Source of the DNA: an uncultured Bifidobacterium sp.
Lineage (GTDB): Bacteria; Actinomycetota; Actinomycetes; Actinomycetales; Bifidobacteriaceae
Length of the DNA stretch: 64,000 nucleotides
Direction of reading: 5' to 3'
Assembly: GCF_959020145.1 (NCBI RefSeq)
Contig: NZ_CAUEQY010000001.1
Location: 62,001 to 126,000, forward strand
Shown here: positions 24,397-33,323 of the stretch, in pieces
Position numbering within the stretch: position 1 is the stretch's first letter
Layout of the letters: every line of letters begins with the position of its first letter
Program-made: the position numbers and the translations under genes
The notes under the pieces: model-generated
Databases searched by the model: none
What the model saw: only the letters and a program-made list of their open reading frames with translations
What the model was told of the DNA's origin: nothing

Positions 24397-27300
24397 TCAG
24401 CGCGTGCCGTGGCGTGCGGTCACGTCCATGCGGCGGCGTTTCAGGTCGAGCGTGGCGGCGCCCATGCCGGCGAACGCGACGACGGCGAGGATGATGCCGT
24501 TCGTGTCCGCGCCGGTGGATGCCATGACCTTGTCGGCCTTGTCGGCCGCTTCGACCGTGGCCTGCTGGGCGGCGTTCAGACTGGTCTGGCCGGCATTGTC
24601 GTCATGCTTCGGGTTGGCGGCCTGCTGGGCCGTCTTGAGCGCTGCCTTCGCGGTCTCGTAGTCGCTCTTGGCCTGGGCTTCGACCGTCTGGGCCTGCTTG
24701 AGGTCGGCCTGCGCCTTGGCGAGGATCGTCTTGGCCTGGTCGAGCGCGTCCTGTGCTTCCTTGACCTTGGCCTGCGCGGTCTTGACGGCTTCCGTGTCCT
24801 TCGCGTCGCTCTTGGCCTTGGCGAGGCGTGCCTGCGCGTCGGTCAACGCCTGCTGCGCGTTCCTGACCGCGGTTTCGGCGTCCGTTTCGGATTGCTTGGC
24901 CTTGTCGGCCTCGTTCCTGGCGGCGTCGTATGCCTGGGTCTTCGCGTCCAGGTCGGCCTGCGCGGCGGCGAGGGCCTGGGTCCTGGCCGCGAGGTCCGTC
25001 TTGGCGTTTTCGAGGTCCTTGACCTGTTGGGCGGCCTTGTCGCTTTCCTTCTTGGCCTGCTCGTACGCGGTCTGGGCTTGGGCGAGTTCGTCCTGCGCGG
25101 TCTGCTTGGCCTGCTGGGCCTGGTCGGCTTCGCTCTTGGCCTGGTCGTATGCGGTCTGGGCCTTGGCGAGGGCGTTCTTCGCGTCGGTCAGCACGTCGAG
25201 ACGCGTGTCGGCGGCGGTCTTGTCCTGTTCGGCCTGCTTGACGTCCGTGTTGGCCTTGTCGAGCGCGGCCTGGGCTTGGGTGAGACGCGTCTGCGCCTGC
25301 TCGTCGGCGGATTTCGCCTGCTCGTACGCGGTCTGCTTGGCCTGGCGGTCGGTTTCGGCGGTGGTGAGGCTGGCCTGCGCCTGCTCGTCGGCGGATTTCG
25401 CCTGCTCGTACGCGGTCTGCGTTTCTGCGGCCTTGCGGGTCGCGTCGGCGAGCAGCTGCGTGGTGCGTGCGGATTCGTCTTGCGTGTCCTGCAGGTCGGA
25501 GGTGGCCTTGTCGAGCGTGAGGACGGCGGACGCGTGGGCCGTGTTGGCCTTGTCGAGCGCGGTCTTGGCGGCCTCGACCTGCTTCAACGCGTCCTCGTAC
25601 GTGGATTGCGCGGATTTGATCTGGTTGACGTACGCTTCGACCTTCGCGCGGTACACACTGGCATCGAACGTGGTGTCGTTCGCGTTGTAGGAGTTCCAGT
25701 CGTTGAAGTACTCCTGCGTGAACGCGTGATCGTAGTTGGTCTCACCGTAGCCGCTGTAGGCCATGCCGGTGGCGATGTACTCCGGGTCGACGATGTTGAG
25801 GTAGTGGCCGACCTGCTGGTACAGGTCCGGGTACTTCAGGAAAACGTCGTACGGGGACAGCTTGGCGAGGTCCGGATAGTCGCCGGACTTCACGGCCGCG
25901 TCGTAGGTCTCCTTCTCGGCCGTGTACCAGTCGTCGTACGGATCGTCGTCGGAGAAGCCCCAGTCGAGGTTTTCGCCGACGTTATCGTACTGGTAGTTGT
26001 GGTTGTAATGGCCGTTGGCCGCGTAGTTGGCCTGGACCATGGCCATCGCCATCGCGGTCTCGGACACCTTCAACGGTTCCAGACCATGGTCGGCGCGCAG
26101 CTTGTTGCATTCGTCGATCATGTCCAGGGCCTTGAGCAGGTTGTCGAGGCTGGTCGCGTCGTCCTTCGCGCCGATGTGCGTGTATTCCAGGTACTGGGAC
26201 ACGCTGTCGTCGGTCAGATACTTGTACGCCTGTTCGGCCTTGTTGGTCTTGAACCATCCGGCCGCGCCCTCGGCCTGCGCCTTCGCGGCCTCGTCCGCGG
26301 CCTGCTTCGCGGCGTCCGCGGCGGCCTGCGCCTTGTCGTACGCGTCCTTCGCGGCCGCATACTCGTCCTTGGTCCTGTCGGCCTGCGCCTGCGCGTCCTT
26401 CACGGCCTGGTCGGCCTTGTCGAGCGCGGCCTGCGCCTTGTCGTTGGCGGCCTGGGCGTCCTTCACGGCCTTCGCGTCCGTGTTCTTCGCGTCGGTGGCC
26501 TTGTCCAGGGCGGCGGAGGTCTGGTCGGCCTTCTCCTGGGCGGCGTCCTTCATGTCGTTCGCCTTGTCGAGCGCGGCCTTCGCCTGGTCGGCCTGGGTGC
26601 GGGTCTTGTCGGCCTCGGATTTCGCGGTGGCCTCGGCGGCGGTGGCCTGGGCCTGCGCGGTCTTAGCGTCCTTCACGGCCTGGTCGGCCTGCTTGGCCTT
26701 GTCCTGCGCCTCCTGGATCTTGGCGGGATCGTTCGCGTCGCCCGCGATGCGGGTGGCCTCGTCGAGCAGGCTCTTCGCCTGGTCGGCCTTCTGCTGGGCC
26801 TGCTGCGCGGCGTCGGATGCCTGGTCGGCCTTCGTCTGGGCTTTGCCGAGCGCGTCCTGCTTCGCGGCGGTGGTCTGGTCGAGCTTGGTCTTGTCGGTCG
26901 AGTCGACCTTCCGCTGCGCGTCCTTCACGGCCTGGTCGGCCTGTTCCTTGGCCTTGGCGGCGTCGTCACGGATGGACTGGCTGTCGTTCATGGCCTTCTT
27001 GATGGTCTCGGCGTTCTTCGCGCTCTGGTCGGCCTTGTCCTTCGCGGCGGTGAGGCTGTCGTGGGCCTTGTCGAGGTTGGTCTGGGCCTGGTTGACGCCC
27101 GTCTGGGCGGCGGCCACGTTCGGATCGTTGTTGATGGTGGTCTCGACCTGCTGTTGCGCCTGCTGCACGTTCTGCTGGGCCTGCTGCACGCCGGTCTGGG
27201 CCTGCTGGACCTGCTGCTGGGCCTGCTGGGTGCCGGCCGTGGCCTGGTCGAGGCTGGTCTTCGCGTCCGTGACGGCCTGCTGGGCCGCGGCGACCTGGTC

Positions 27301-27480
27301 CTGCTGGGGCTGCGTGGTCGGCTGGGCCGCGGCCTGGTCGACGGCCTGCTGGGCCTGCTCGACGGCCTGCTGGGCCTGTTCGACCGGGGTGGTCGCGGTC
27401 TCGTCGGCCATTGCCGGCGCGGCGATGGTGCCCGCGACGGCCACGGATGCGACGGCCGTTGCGAAAGCCTTCTTGTTCAT
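24397..27480 (-). CDS. Wall-anchored coiled-coil protein with central CAP/SCP domain
   Basis: 1027 residues; start at 27480 (MNKKAFATAV), which begins the signal peptide. Residues about 30-400 and 615-960 are long Ala/Gln/Lys/Asp-rich coiled coils built of repeated AQ-x-A-x-D-K-type heptads. Between them, about 405-610, is a CAP/SCP domain (LDMIDECNKLRADHG, AMAMVQANYAANGHYNHN, VGENLDW, YLNIVDPEYIATGM). The C-terminus has a variant sorting signal MASTGADTNG, a hydrophobic stretch and a basic tail, so it should be attached to the wall by a sortase. Like streptococcal surface CAP proteins it could span the wall and present the CAP head. The extreme codon bias leaves stop-free shadow frames on the other strand. 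Confidence 0.8.
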   Translation of the reverse strand: MNKKAFATAVASVAVAGTIAAPAMADETATTPVEQAQQAVEQAQQAVDQAAAQPTTQPQQDQVAAAQQAVTDAKTSLDQATAGTQQAQQQVQQAQTGVQQAQQNVQQAQQQVETTINNDPNVAAAQTGVNQAQTNLDKAHDSLTAAKDKADQSAKNAETIKKAMNDSQSIRDDAAKAKEQADQAVKDAQRKVDSTDKTKLDQTTAAKQDALGKAQTKADQASDAAQQAQQKADQAKSLLDEATRIAGDANDPAKIQEAQDKAKQADQAVKDAKTAQAQATAAEATAKSEADKTRTQADQAKAALDKANDMKDAAQEKADQTSAALDKATDAKNTDAKAVKDAQAANDKAQAALDKADQAVKDAQAQADRTKDEYAAAKDAYDKAQAAADAAKQAADEAAKAQAEGAAGWFKTNKAEQAYKYLTDDSVSQYLEYTHIGAKDDATSLDNLLKALDMIDECNKLRADHGLEPLKVSETAMAMAMVQANYAANGHYNHNYQYDNVGENLDWGFSDDDPYDDWYTAEKETYDAAVKSGDYPDLAKLSPYDVFLKYPDLYQQVGHYLNIVDPEYIATGMAYSGYGETNYDHAFTQEYFNDWNSYNANDTTFDASVYRAKVEAYVNQIKSAQSTYEDALKQVEAAKTALDKANTAHASAVLTLDKATSDLQDTQDESARTTQLLADATRKAAETQTAYEQAKSADEQAQASLTTAETDRQAKQTAYEQAKSADEQAQTRLTQAQAALDKANTDVKQAEQDKTAADTRLDVLTDAKNALAKAQTAYDQAKSEADQAQQAKQTAQDELAQAQTAYEQAKKESDKAAQQVKDLENAKTDLAARTQALAAAQADLDAKTQAYDAARNEADKAKQSETDAETAVRNAQQALTDAQARLAKAKSDAKDTEAVKTAQAKVKEAQDALDQAKTILAKAQADLKQAQTVEAQAKSDYETAKAALKTAQQAANPKHDDNAGQTSLNAAQQATVEAADKADKVMASTGADTNGIILAVVAFAGMGAATLDLKRRRMDVTARHGTR

Positions 27481-27560
27481 AATTCTCCCTCCAATGCCAT
27501 GCCCCGTATCGGGGTCGTGGCTCCAATGGAAACATCCCTGCGACGTTTCCGACAACCATT

Positions 27561-27581
27561 CCACGTGCCCCCAATCCGATA
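27561..27581 (-). promoter_or_regulatory. Bipartite leader motif TATCG-N12-GTGG, site 3
   Basis: Minus strand: GATATCGG, then GTGGAATGGTTG 12 bases after TATCG; 81 bases before the CAP-protein start. It is followed by two small hairpins in the leader (GGAAAC...GTTTCC and CCCCGATACGGGG). Confidence 0.6.
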
Positions 27582-27673
27582 TCGGCGCCATCGGCGTGTC
27601 GCGGTCGCGGAGGCATATGGCGCGCATACCCACCAGTCTACCCCCGCATGAGGCGGTGCCGGCGGGTGGGCGT

Positions 27674-28633
27674 CTACCGTTTCATGCCGTGACGTCCGTA
27701 CGGACGGACGCGTGGCCTGGACTCGACCATCGCCACGGGCATGCCCGCGAGCAATGCCACACCGGACACGAGCAGCGGGCGCGCGTCACGGCCGGTGGTC
27801 CTGGGCGCGTCCTCGGGATAGGGCGCGTCGTCCGGCATGCTCACGCGTTCGCCCGTGACGAGCAGCCGATACGTGTTCAGGAAGATCGGAGTGCAGGTGA
27901 CCAGCGTCACCAGGTCGCGTCCCGGCTGGATGCGCACGTCGCGCAGATCGTCCGGATCGACCTTGCGGATGCGTTCGACCTTGTAGGCGAGGGTCTGGGC
28001 CGCGACCCTCACGTAGAACACGTCACCCTTCCTCAATTCGGTGAGCCGGGTGAACAGGGCCTTGTCGGCCACTCCCGTATGTCCGGTGATCACACTGTGG
28101 GTGCTTTGCCCGCCGACGGGCAGGCTGGTGCCGTGAAGGTGTCCCGCACCGTTCTCCAACGCGTACGCGTCGGCCCCGTGGCGGACGGGCAGGTCCACGC
28201 CGATGGACGGGATCTCGATGGTCGCCATGATCCCGTCGCCGAAATCCAGCAGGTTCTGGTATTCCGTGTCCGATTTGAAACCGAAATCACCATCGATGGT
28301 CCCGTCCTTGCCGGACGTCTCTCCGATGACATGCGGCGTGGCGGCGAGCCTCCGGTTGTACTCGCGGGCCGCGGCGACCATGCGCGCGTAATGTTCGGCC
28401 GAATGGTCGTCCTTCGCGGCCAGGGCGGACGATTCGGCCGCCCTGCGGGCCGCTCCGGCCTGTTCCACGCCAAGCCAAGCGAACGTGCCCACGCCCGCCA
28501 GGCAGAACACGACCGTGACGGCGATGAGCGCGCGGAACACGCGTCTCGCATGCCGTGCGCGTATGCGGCGCAGGCGCCGCATGCGACGTCCCTCCGAAGC
28601 ACGTTCGCCCTCGATGATCCAATCCCAATCCAT
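27674..28633 (-). CDS. Class C (pilus) sortase
   Basis: About 319 residues from the ATG at 28633 (MDWDWIIEGE), which is 10 bases from an AAAGG; the ATG at 28642 is the alternative, and the frame is open to 28687. N-terminal membrane helix, then the sortase core with VITGHTGV (catalytic histidine), LVTLVTCTP (catalytic cysteine, TLxTC) and NTYRLLVTGER (arginine). A second membrane segment near the C-terminus is typical of class C. It polymerises pilin subunits through lysine-threonine bonds. It follows the pilin and adhesin genes, with a stem-loop (28690-28762) between, so its expression is probably reduced relative to the pilins. Confidence 0.85.
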   Translation of the reverse strand: MDWDWIIEGERASEGRRMRRLRRIRARHARRVFRALIAVTVVFCLAGVGTFAWLGVEQAGAARRAAESSALAAKDDHSAEHYARMVAAAREYNRRLAATPHVIGETSGKDGTIDGDFGFKSDTEYQNLLDFGDGIMATIEIPSIGVDLPVRHGADAYALENGAGHLHGTSLPVGGQSTHSVITGHTGVADKALFTRLTELRKGDVFYVRVAAQTLAYKVERIRKVDPDDLRDVRIQPGRDLVTLVTCTPIFLNTYRLLVTGERVSMPDDAPYPEDAPRTTGRDARPLLVSGVALLAGMPVAMVESRPRVRPYGRHGMKR

Positions 28634-28689
28634 AACGTCCATACCTTTGCCACGATCCGTTCCACGAATATCGACGGGGATGGGCAACG

Positions 28690-28762
28690 GGAAGGGCCGG
28701 CGTCCGGACCATTCCGCCCACGTCCGAATGGAGTTGGTGGATGGCCGTCCGCCGGCCCTTCC
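28690..28762 (-). terminator. Stem-loop between wall protein and sortase genes
   Basis: Arms GGAAGGGCCGGCG (28690-28702) and complement (28750-28762), with an inner ATTCGG-type stem. It lies 16 bases after the stop of the upstream wall-anchored protein. Likely an attenuator or partial terminator. A half-site GTGGAACGGAT of the bipartite motif follows at about 28657-28665. Confidence 0.55.
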
Positions 28763-28777
28763 GTCACCGGGTTCCGG

Positions 28778-31700
28778 TCACTCGTCGTCCGGCATGCCGT
28801 GGCCGTTCATGCGTCTGGTGAGCATGACGGTCGAGCCGATGCCGAACATGAGCAGCAGGACGCCGCCCGCGATGGCGATCGGCAGGCCGATACCGCCCGT
28901 TTCGACGAAGTTCTCGTGAACCTCCTGCCATTGCGCGTACAGGGTGATGTCCTTGTCCTGCAATGCGACCTTGCTGCCGTCCTTATAGACGACGTCCGCC
29001 TTACCGGGTTTAGTGCCCCAACCCTTGAACACGTACTTGTCGCGTTTGAACGACTTGGACGTGTCACCGGGAATGGTCACATCCGAATACTGCCAGCCGG
29101 TCGTGTTCGGATGCGAACCGGTGCCGCCGTTCGCGTTGTAAACCACGTTGGCCTGCAACCGCTGCCAGTGCGCGTACACGGTCACGCTGCCCGTCAACGG
29201 CCTGGTCCAGTCGTACAGGCCCGCATTGTCCTGCGGTCCCGTGTACCAGCCGAGGAACCTGTAGCCGCGGATCTTCGTCGTGTCGCCCGCCCGCCAGCCG
29301 GAACCATCCGCCGCGGCCGTGTTGTAAGCCACGGATACGGACGCCGGGGTGGACGGCATCTGGCCCGACCAGGTGCTCGGCTTGTTCGTGTCGTAGGTGA
29401 GGACCGGGTTGCCGACCCACACCGCGTACACGGTCATGCCGCCCTCGACCATCGTGACCTGGGCCTGCGCCTGGGTCGCGTTCCGGTCCTGGTTCCAACC
29501 CAGCTGGGTGTGGCCCGGACGCGACAGCATGCTGGAATCCCAGCAGTCGTCGTCCTTCGCCATGGTCGCCAACGTGATCCTCTGGCCGGCCGGATAGTAG
29601 ACCTGGCAGCCGGACACCACGTCCGTGCTCGTGTCGATGGTCTTGACGGTCACGCTGCCGTCCTCATGCGTGGTGGTCCGCTGCACGAGGTCGGACACCT
29701 TGCCGTCGGTCTCCGATTTCGCGGGCCGAATGGTGTCAGCGGCCGTGTCGGACGGGATGGAACCGGTGGCATCCTGCGCGTTCTTGTCGTAGGTGAGACG
29801 GTAGGCGATGGTCGAATCGACCGGCTGGAAGCCGGACCCGCGGGCCTGTCCCGAGGCGACCGACCAGCGGACGCGGAAGGACGAGCCGGTGAACGTGGCG
29901 CCGACGTAATGCTTCATTCCATGCGCGTCGGCATTGTTCTCGTTCTCATCCGTGGCGCCGGCCCAGCCGTTCGTGCCGAACCGGGCGAGATGCGCGTCGG
30001 AGCGCACGTACGCGCCATCGAAGCCGCTGACGAGTTCGACGCCCTCGTTGTATCCGCTGGTGCCGCCGTCAAGGTCGGTGAAACCGGTCACACCACGCAG
30101 TCCCTGCGGCGTGGAGCCGTCGTCCAGCAGGAAATCGACGGTCACATCCATATACGGGCGGGACGAGGGATGCTTGTCCCACTTGCCATACGATGCCACG
30201 AACTTACGTGTCGATGGGATATAAACCAGCGTGCCGAGGTTCTGGCCGTTCACGGTGATCCTGGCGTTGAGCCACCGTTGCGTGCCGGAGGAGTCGCGCC
30301 ACTGTCCCACATGGTGCAGGATCAGGTTCGCGCCATTCCCGTTCGGCTGGTACATGGTGGCCAGAACACCGGCGTATGCCTGGTTCTCCTCGCACGGATC
30401 CCAGTTCGTTTTGACGGTGAAGCCGTTCACGTCGGTGATCTGGTCCGCGGTGAACCCATCGGTCGTGGAGAACTTGAAATCGCCGTACTGGGCCGGAGCG
30501 ATGTCGCCCTTCTTCAAGTCATGCACCGTCAGACCGGAAGCGGTCCTGTCCGCCACGGTCCTCACGCTTCCGGTCGTCCTGGTCTTGGCCTGCTTGACGG
30601 TGTTCGCGGTCGTGTCGGACGGGACTTGGCCGTAGGCGTCGTTCGCGTTCTTGTCATAGGAGAGCTTGTAGGCGAGCTTGAACTGCACGTCGTCGATCAG
30701 ATTGCCGGAGATGCCGTCGATGGAACCCAACGCCTTGAACGTGAACCTGCTGACGTTCTGACCGGCGGGAACCACGACCGAACCCTGGAACGTGTCCCAC
30801 GAGCCGAGCCAGCCATCCGTGTTCGGAGCGTTCACCGTGGTGGACTTCTCACCCAGCCTGTTGCCCCGGTCGGACGCGATGCGGGTCATCTCCACCGGCT
30901 GCTCGTGGCCGGGCGCGCCGACGAGGATCTGGATCTTCTCATTGGAGTTGATGGTCCCGTTCCTGTGCGCGTACCGGAGCTTCACCGTGTACACGGTCGG
31001 ATAATCGTGCGCGGTGTCGATGTCCTGATACAGGTACGTGCCCGCCTGCGAGGCGGTGATCTCCGCGTACATGTTGTCGTTCGCACGGGAGCGTTGGATC
31101 TCGACGATGCCGCCGCGCCCGTCGACCCTGGTGTCGGTCTGGTTGGATTTCCAGCCGAACTTGTTCGCGTCGAACCCGTTGAGGTGCACCCACTGCTTGG
31201 ACGCCTCGCCCTTGCCGTTCAACGGTCCGCTGACCTCCACGTCGCCGTGGGCCGGGTCGATGTTGGCGAAATTGTATTTCGCGCTCATCTTCGACTGGGT
31301 GACGATGTTCCGCCAATCATGGTCGAAGTCGCTGTTGACGAGCTGCTTCGGCAGGCCGTTGGCGGCGTAGGTCGCCACATCGTCGGATGCGAGACGCACG
31401 CTGCCATTGGTCTTCGTCTTGGCCTGCTTGACGGTGTTCGCGGCCGTGTCCGACGGGACGGAACCGGATGCGTCACCGGAATTCTTATCGTAGGTCAGGC
31501 GGTATGCGCGGGAGAACTCGATGTCGTCCACGAGATTGCCGACGTTGTTGCCGGACAGGGTCGCATCCTCTTTGAATCCCTCAAGGCTCTTGAACATGAA
31601 CACCGTGTTCTTCTGCCCCTCGGGCACCAGGTAGGTGCCCTCGTAGGTCTCCCATTGTGCGCCATGATCGCGGGGATCGGTGTTGGACACCTTCGTGGTG

Positions 31701-33175
31701 ATGGTGGTGGACTTCCCGCCCACCTTGTCGCCATGGCCGTTAGAGGTGACGCGGGTCATCTCCACAGGCGTCGCATGGTCCGTGTCGGATCCCACGAGGA
31801 CCTGCATCCTGTCGGCATGGGAGGATTGGCGGCTGGCGTGCTTGAGCCGGATCTTGTACAGCACGCCGCCGTTGCCGGTGGACACGTTCTGGTAGATGCT
31901 GGTGTTGTCCTGTTGGGCGACGATCTCCGCATACGTGTTCTTGGTGTTGCGGTCCTGCTGCAATTCGACCCTTGAACCGTTCTCGGTACTGGACCATGCG
32001 AACCTGGAAGAGTCGAAACCGGGGATCTGCCCGATCTTTCCGTACTTGGAAAGATCGGTGGCGGACATGTTGTACCAAAGCGTGCCGTCATCCGATTTGA
32101 GGAACGTGCGCAGATCGGCATCGCCGCCCTGCTCGTTCTTCTGAATGTCGGAGAACGAAGGGTAAGAGAAATCGCCATTAGCAAGGGAACCGGACCGGAC
32201 GTTCTCGTCCGCGACGGTCTTCACGGTTCCATTGGTCTTCGATGCGGCGGGCTGGACGGTGTTCTCCTTGCCGCGCTGATTCGACGGGACCTCGCCGGCG
32301 GCATCCGAAGAGTTCTTGTCATAAGTCAACTTGTAGGAACGGGAGAATTCGATATCGTCAAGATCATTGCCGGAATACCATTCCGCGGACGCGACGGATT
32401 TGAAGGTGAAACGTACCGTGGTGACCCCGTCGGGCACGAGATACGTGCCGGAGTACGTATCCCACTTCTTGTTGTCCGCGCGGTCGGACGTGGTCGGGGT
32501 TGAGATGGTGGTCATCTTCTCGCCGACCTTGTTGCCGTTCTCGGACGCGATGCGGGTGGCCTCCTGCACGGTCTCCTTGTATGGTTCGCCGATCATGACC
32601 TGCATCTTGTCCACGTAGGCGCTGGTCGCGCTGGAATGCTTCAGACTCCATTTCATCATGGTGCCCGGCGTGACCTTCACATCCTGATAGATCGCGGTGC
32701 CCTGCTGGTCGGCGGTCAGTTCGGCGAACTGGTTGTGGTGGACGGAATCGTAATTGAGTTCCACATTGCCGGCCTCGCAGCTCATACCGCCGGAATAATG
32801 CGTGTCTCCCTGGGTGGAGCTCCAGGCGAAACTCGACCTGTTCCAATTGGGAATGGCCCTGCCTGTGGTGGACATGGCGCATCCCGAACCGTATTTGCCG
32901 GTACCGGGGTTGATGGTGGCGAGCCGCTTGCCCTTGTTGAATTTGTTCGAACTCGACCCCGCCAAGCCCGTCCACGACGGTACGGATGGATAGTCGAAGC
33001 TGCCGTTGACGATATGGTCCGGCAGGTTGTTCGTGTCATCGGCCGTGAGCTTCACGACGCTTTTCGTGGTCCCGGCCGCGCCGTTCGTGTCCACCGCGTT
33101 GGCGGTGCCGGCCAGGCCGGTGCCTAACGCCGCGGCCGCCGTGAGACCGGCGAGAAGTCTTGTAAGGAATCCCAT
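28778..33175 (-). CDS. Large wall-anchored surface protein with four repeat modules
   Basis: 1465 residues with a signal peptide (about 1-27). Four related modules of roughly 200-280 residues each end in a block such as LTYDKNSGDASGSVPSD followed by NTVKQAK-x-T-x-GSV; the modules look like carbohydrate-binding jelly-roll domains (paired Trp/Tyr, MQVLVG, and FTFKS-type strands), though this is inference. Near the C-terminus (about 1250-1420) are two Listeria-Bacteroides (InlB-type) repeats (YRFLGWYTGPQ, KYVFKGWGTKPGK, TLYAQW). The end has VETGG as a sorting-signal variant, a hydrophobic stretch and a basic end. Probably a tip or shaft adhesin of the pilus next to it. Confidence 0.8.
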   Translation of the reverse strand: MGFLTRLLAGLTAAAALGTGLAGTANAVDTNGAAGTTKSVVKLTADDTNNLPDHIVNGSFDYPSVPSWTGLAGSSSNKFNKGKRLATINPGTGKYGSGCAMSTTGRAIPNWNRSSFAWSSTQGDTHYSGGMSCEAGNVELNYDSVHHNQFAELTADQQGTAIYQDVKVTPGTMMKWSLKHSSATSAYVDKMQVMIGEPYKETVQEATRIASENGNKVGEKMTTISTPTTSDRADNKKWDTYSGTYLVPDGVTTVRFTFKSVASAEWYSGNDLDDIEFSRSYKLTYDKNSSDAAGEVPSNQRGKENTVQPAASKTNGTVKTVADENVRSGSLANGDFSYPSFSDIQKNEQGGDADLRTFLKSDDGTLWYNMSATDLSKYGKIGQIPGFDSSRFAWSSTENGSRVELQQDRNTKNTYAEIVAQQDNTSIYQNVSTGNGGVLYKIRLKHASRQSSHADRMQVLVGSDTDHATPVEMTRVTSNGHGDKVGGKSTTITTKVSNTDPRDHGAQWETYEGTYLVPEGQKNTVFMFKSLEGFKEDATLSGNNVGNLVDDIEFSRAYRLTYDKNSGDASGSVPSDTAANTVKQAKTKTNGSVRLASDDVATYAANGLPKQLVNSDFDHDWRNIVTQSKMSAKYNFANIDPAHGDVEVSGPLNGKGEASKQWVHLNGFDANKFGWKSNQTDTRVDGRGGIVEIQRSRANDNMYAEITASQAGTYLYQDIDTAHDYPTVYTVKLRYAHRNGTINSNEKIQILVGAPGHEQPVEMTRIASDRGNRLGEKSTTVNAPNTDGWLGSWDTFQGSVVVPAGQNVSRFTFKALGSIDGISGNLIDDVQFKLAYKLSYDKNANDAYGQVPSDTTANTVKQAKTRTTGSVRTVADRTASGLTVHDLKKGDIAPAQYGDFKFSTTDGFTADQITDVNGFTVKTNWDPCEENQAYAGVLATMYQPNGNGANLILHHVGQWRDSSGTQRWLNARITVNGQNLGTLVYIPSTRKFVASYGKWDKHPSSRPYMDVTVDFLLDDGSTPQGLRGVTGFTDLDGGTSGYNEGVELVSGFDGAYVRSDAHLARFGTNGWAGATDENENNADAHGMKHYVGATFTGSSFRVRWSVASGQARGSGFQPVDSTIAYRLTYDKNAQDATGSIPSDTAADTIRPAKSETDGKVSDLVQRTTTHEDGSVTVKTIDTSTDVVSGCQVYYPAGQRITLATMAKDDDCWDSSMLSRPGHTQLGWNQDRNATQAQAQVTMVEGGMTVYAVWVGNPVLTYDTNKPSTWSGQMPSTPASVSVAYNTAAADGSGWRAGDTTKIRGYRFLGWYTGPQDNAGLYDWTRPLTGSVTVYAHWQRLQANVVYNANGGTGSHPNTTGWQYSDVTIPGDTSKSFKRDKYVFKGWGTKPGKADVVYKDGSKVALQDKDITLYAQWQEVHENFVETGGIGLPIAIAGGVLLLMFGIGSTVMLTRRMNGHGMPDDE

Positions 33176-33227
33176 TTTCCCTCATCCTTTGTGATTCATA
33201 TGTGAGTTCCGTATTTTTTGGAAGAGG

Positions 33228-33273
33228 GCCGGGATCGTGCGGCTGACAGGAGAAAAGGCCGCACGATCCCGGC
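33228..33273 (-). terminator. Strong hairpin after the pilin gene
   Basis: GCCGGGATCGTGCGGC and its perfect complement form a 16-bp stem with a 14-base loop, followed on the minus strand by CTCTTCCAAAAAATA. It separates the pilin from the next wall protein. Confidence 0.75.
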
Positions 33274-33323
33274 TCCTGGATCCCCGGACCTTCGCTTTCG
33301 AGGCCGGGGACGATTCGGAAAAA

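Noticed and set aside
24409..27651. 1080-codon open frame on the plus strand opposite the CAP wall protein
   Set aside because: It is a shadow: highly biased Ala/Gln/Lys codons on the minus strand leave no stops; the predicted protein is Leu/Gly/Arg-rich without domains or RBS.
28657..28672. GTGGAACGGAT upstream of the sortase as a full motif
   Set aside because: Only the second half matches; no TATCG at 12 or 22 bases upstream. Counted as half-site only.
26027..31975. 1982-codon plus-strand open frame
   Set aside because: Crosses several real minus-strand genes, low complexity (Ala/Ser/Cys then Arg/Val/Gly), no RBS and no recognisable domain. A G+C artefact.
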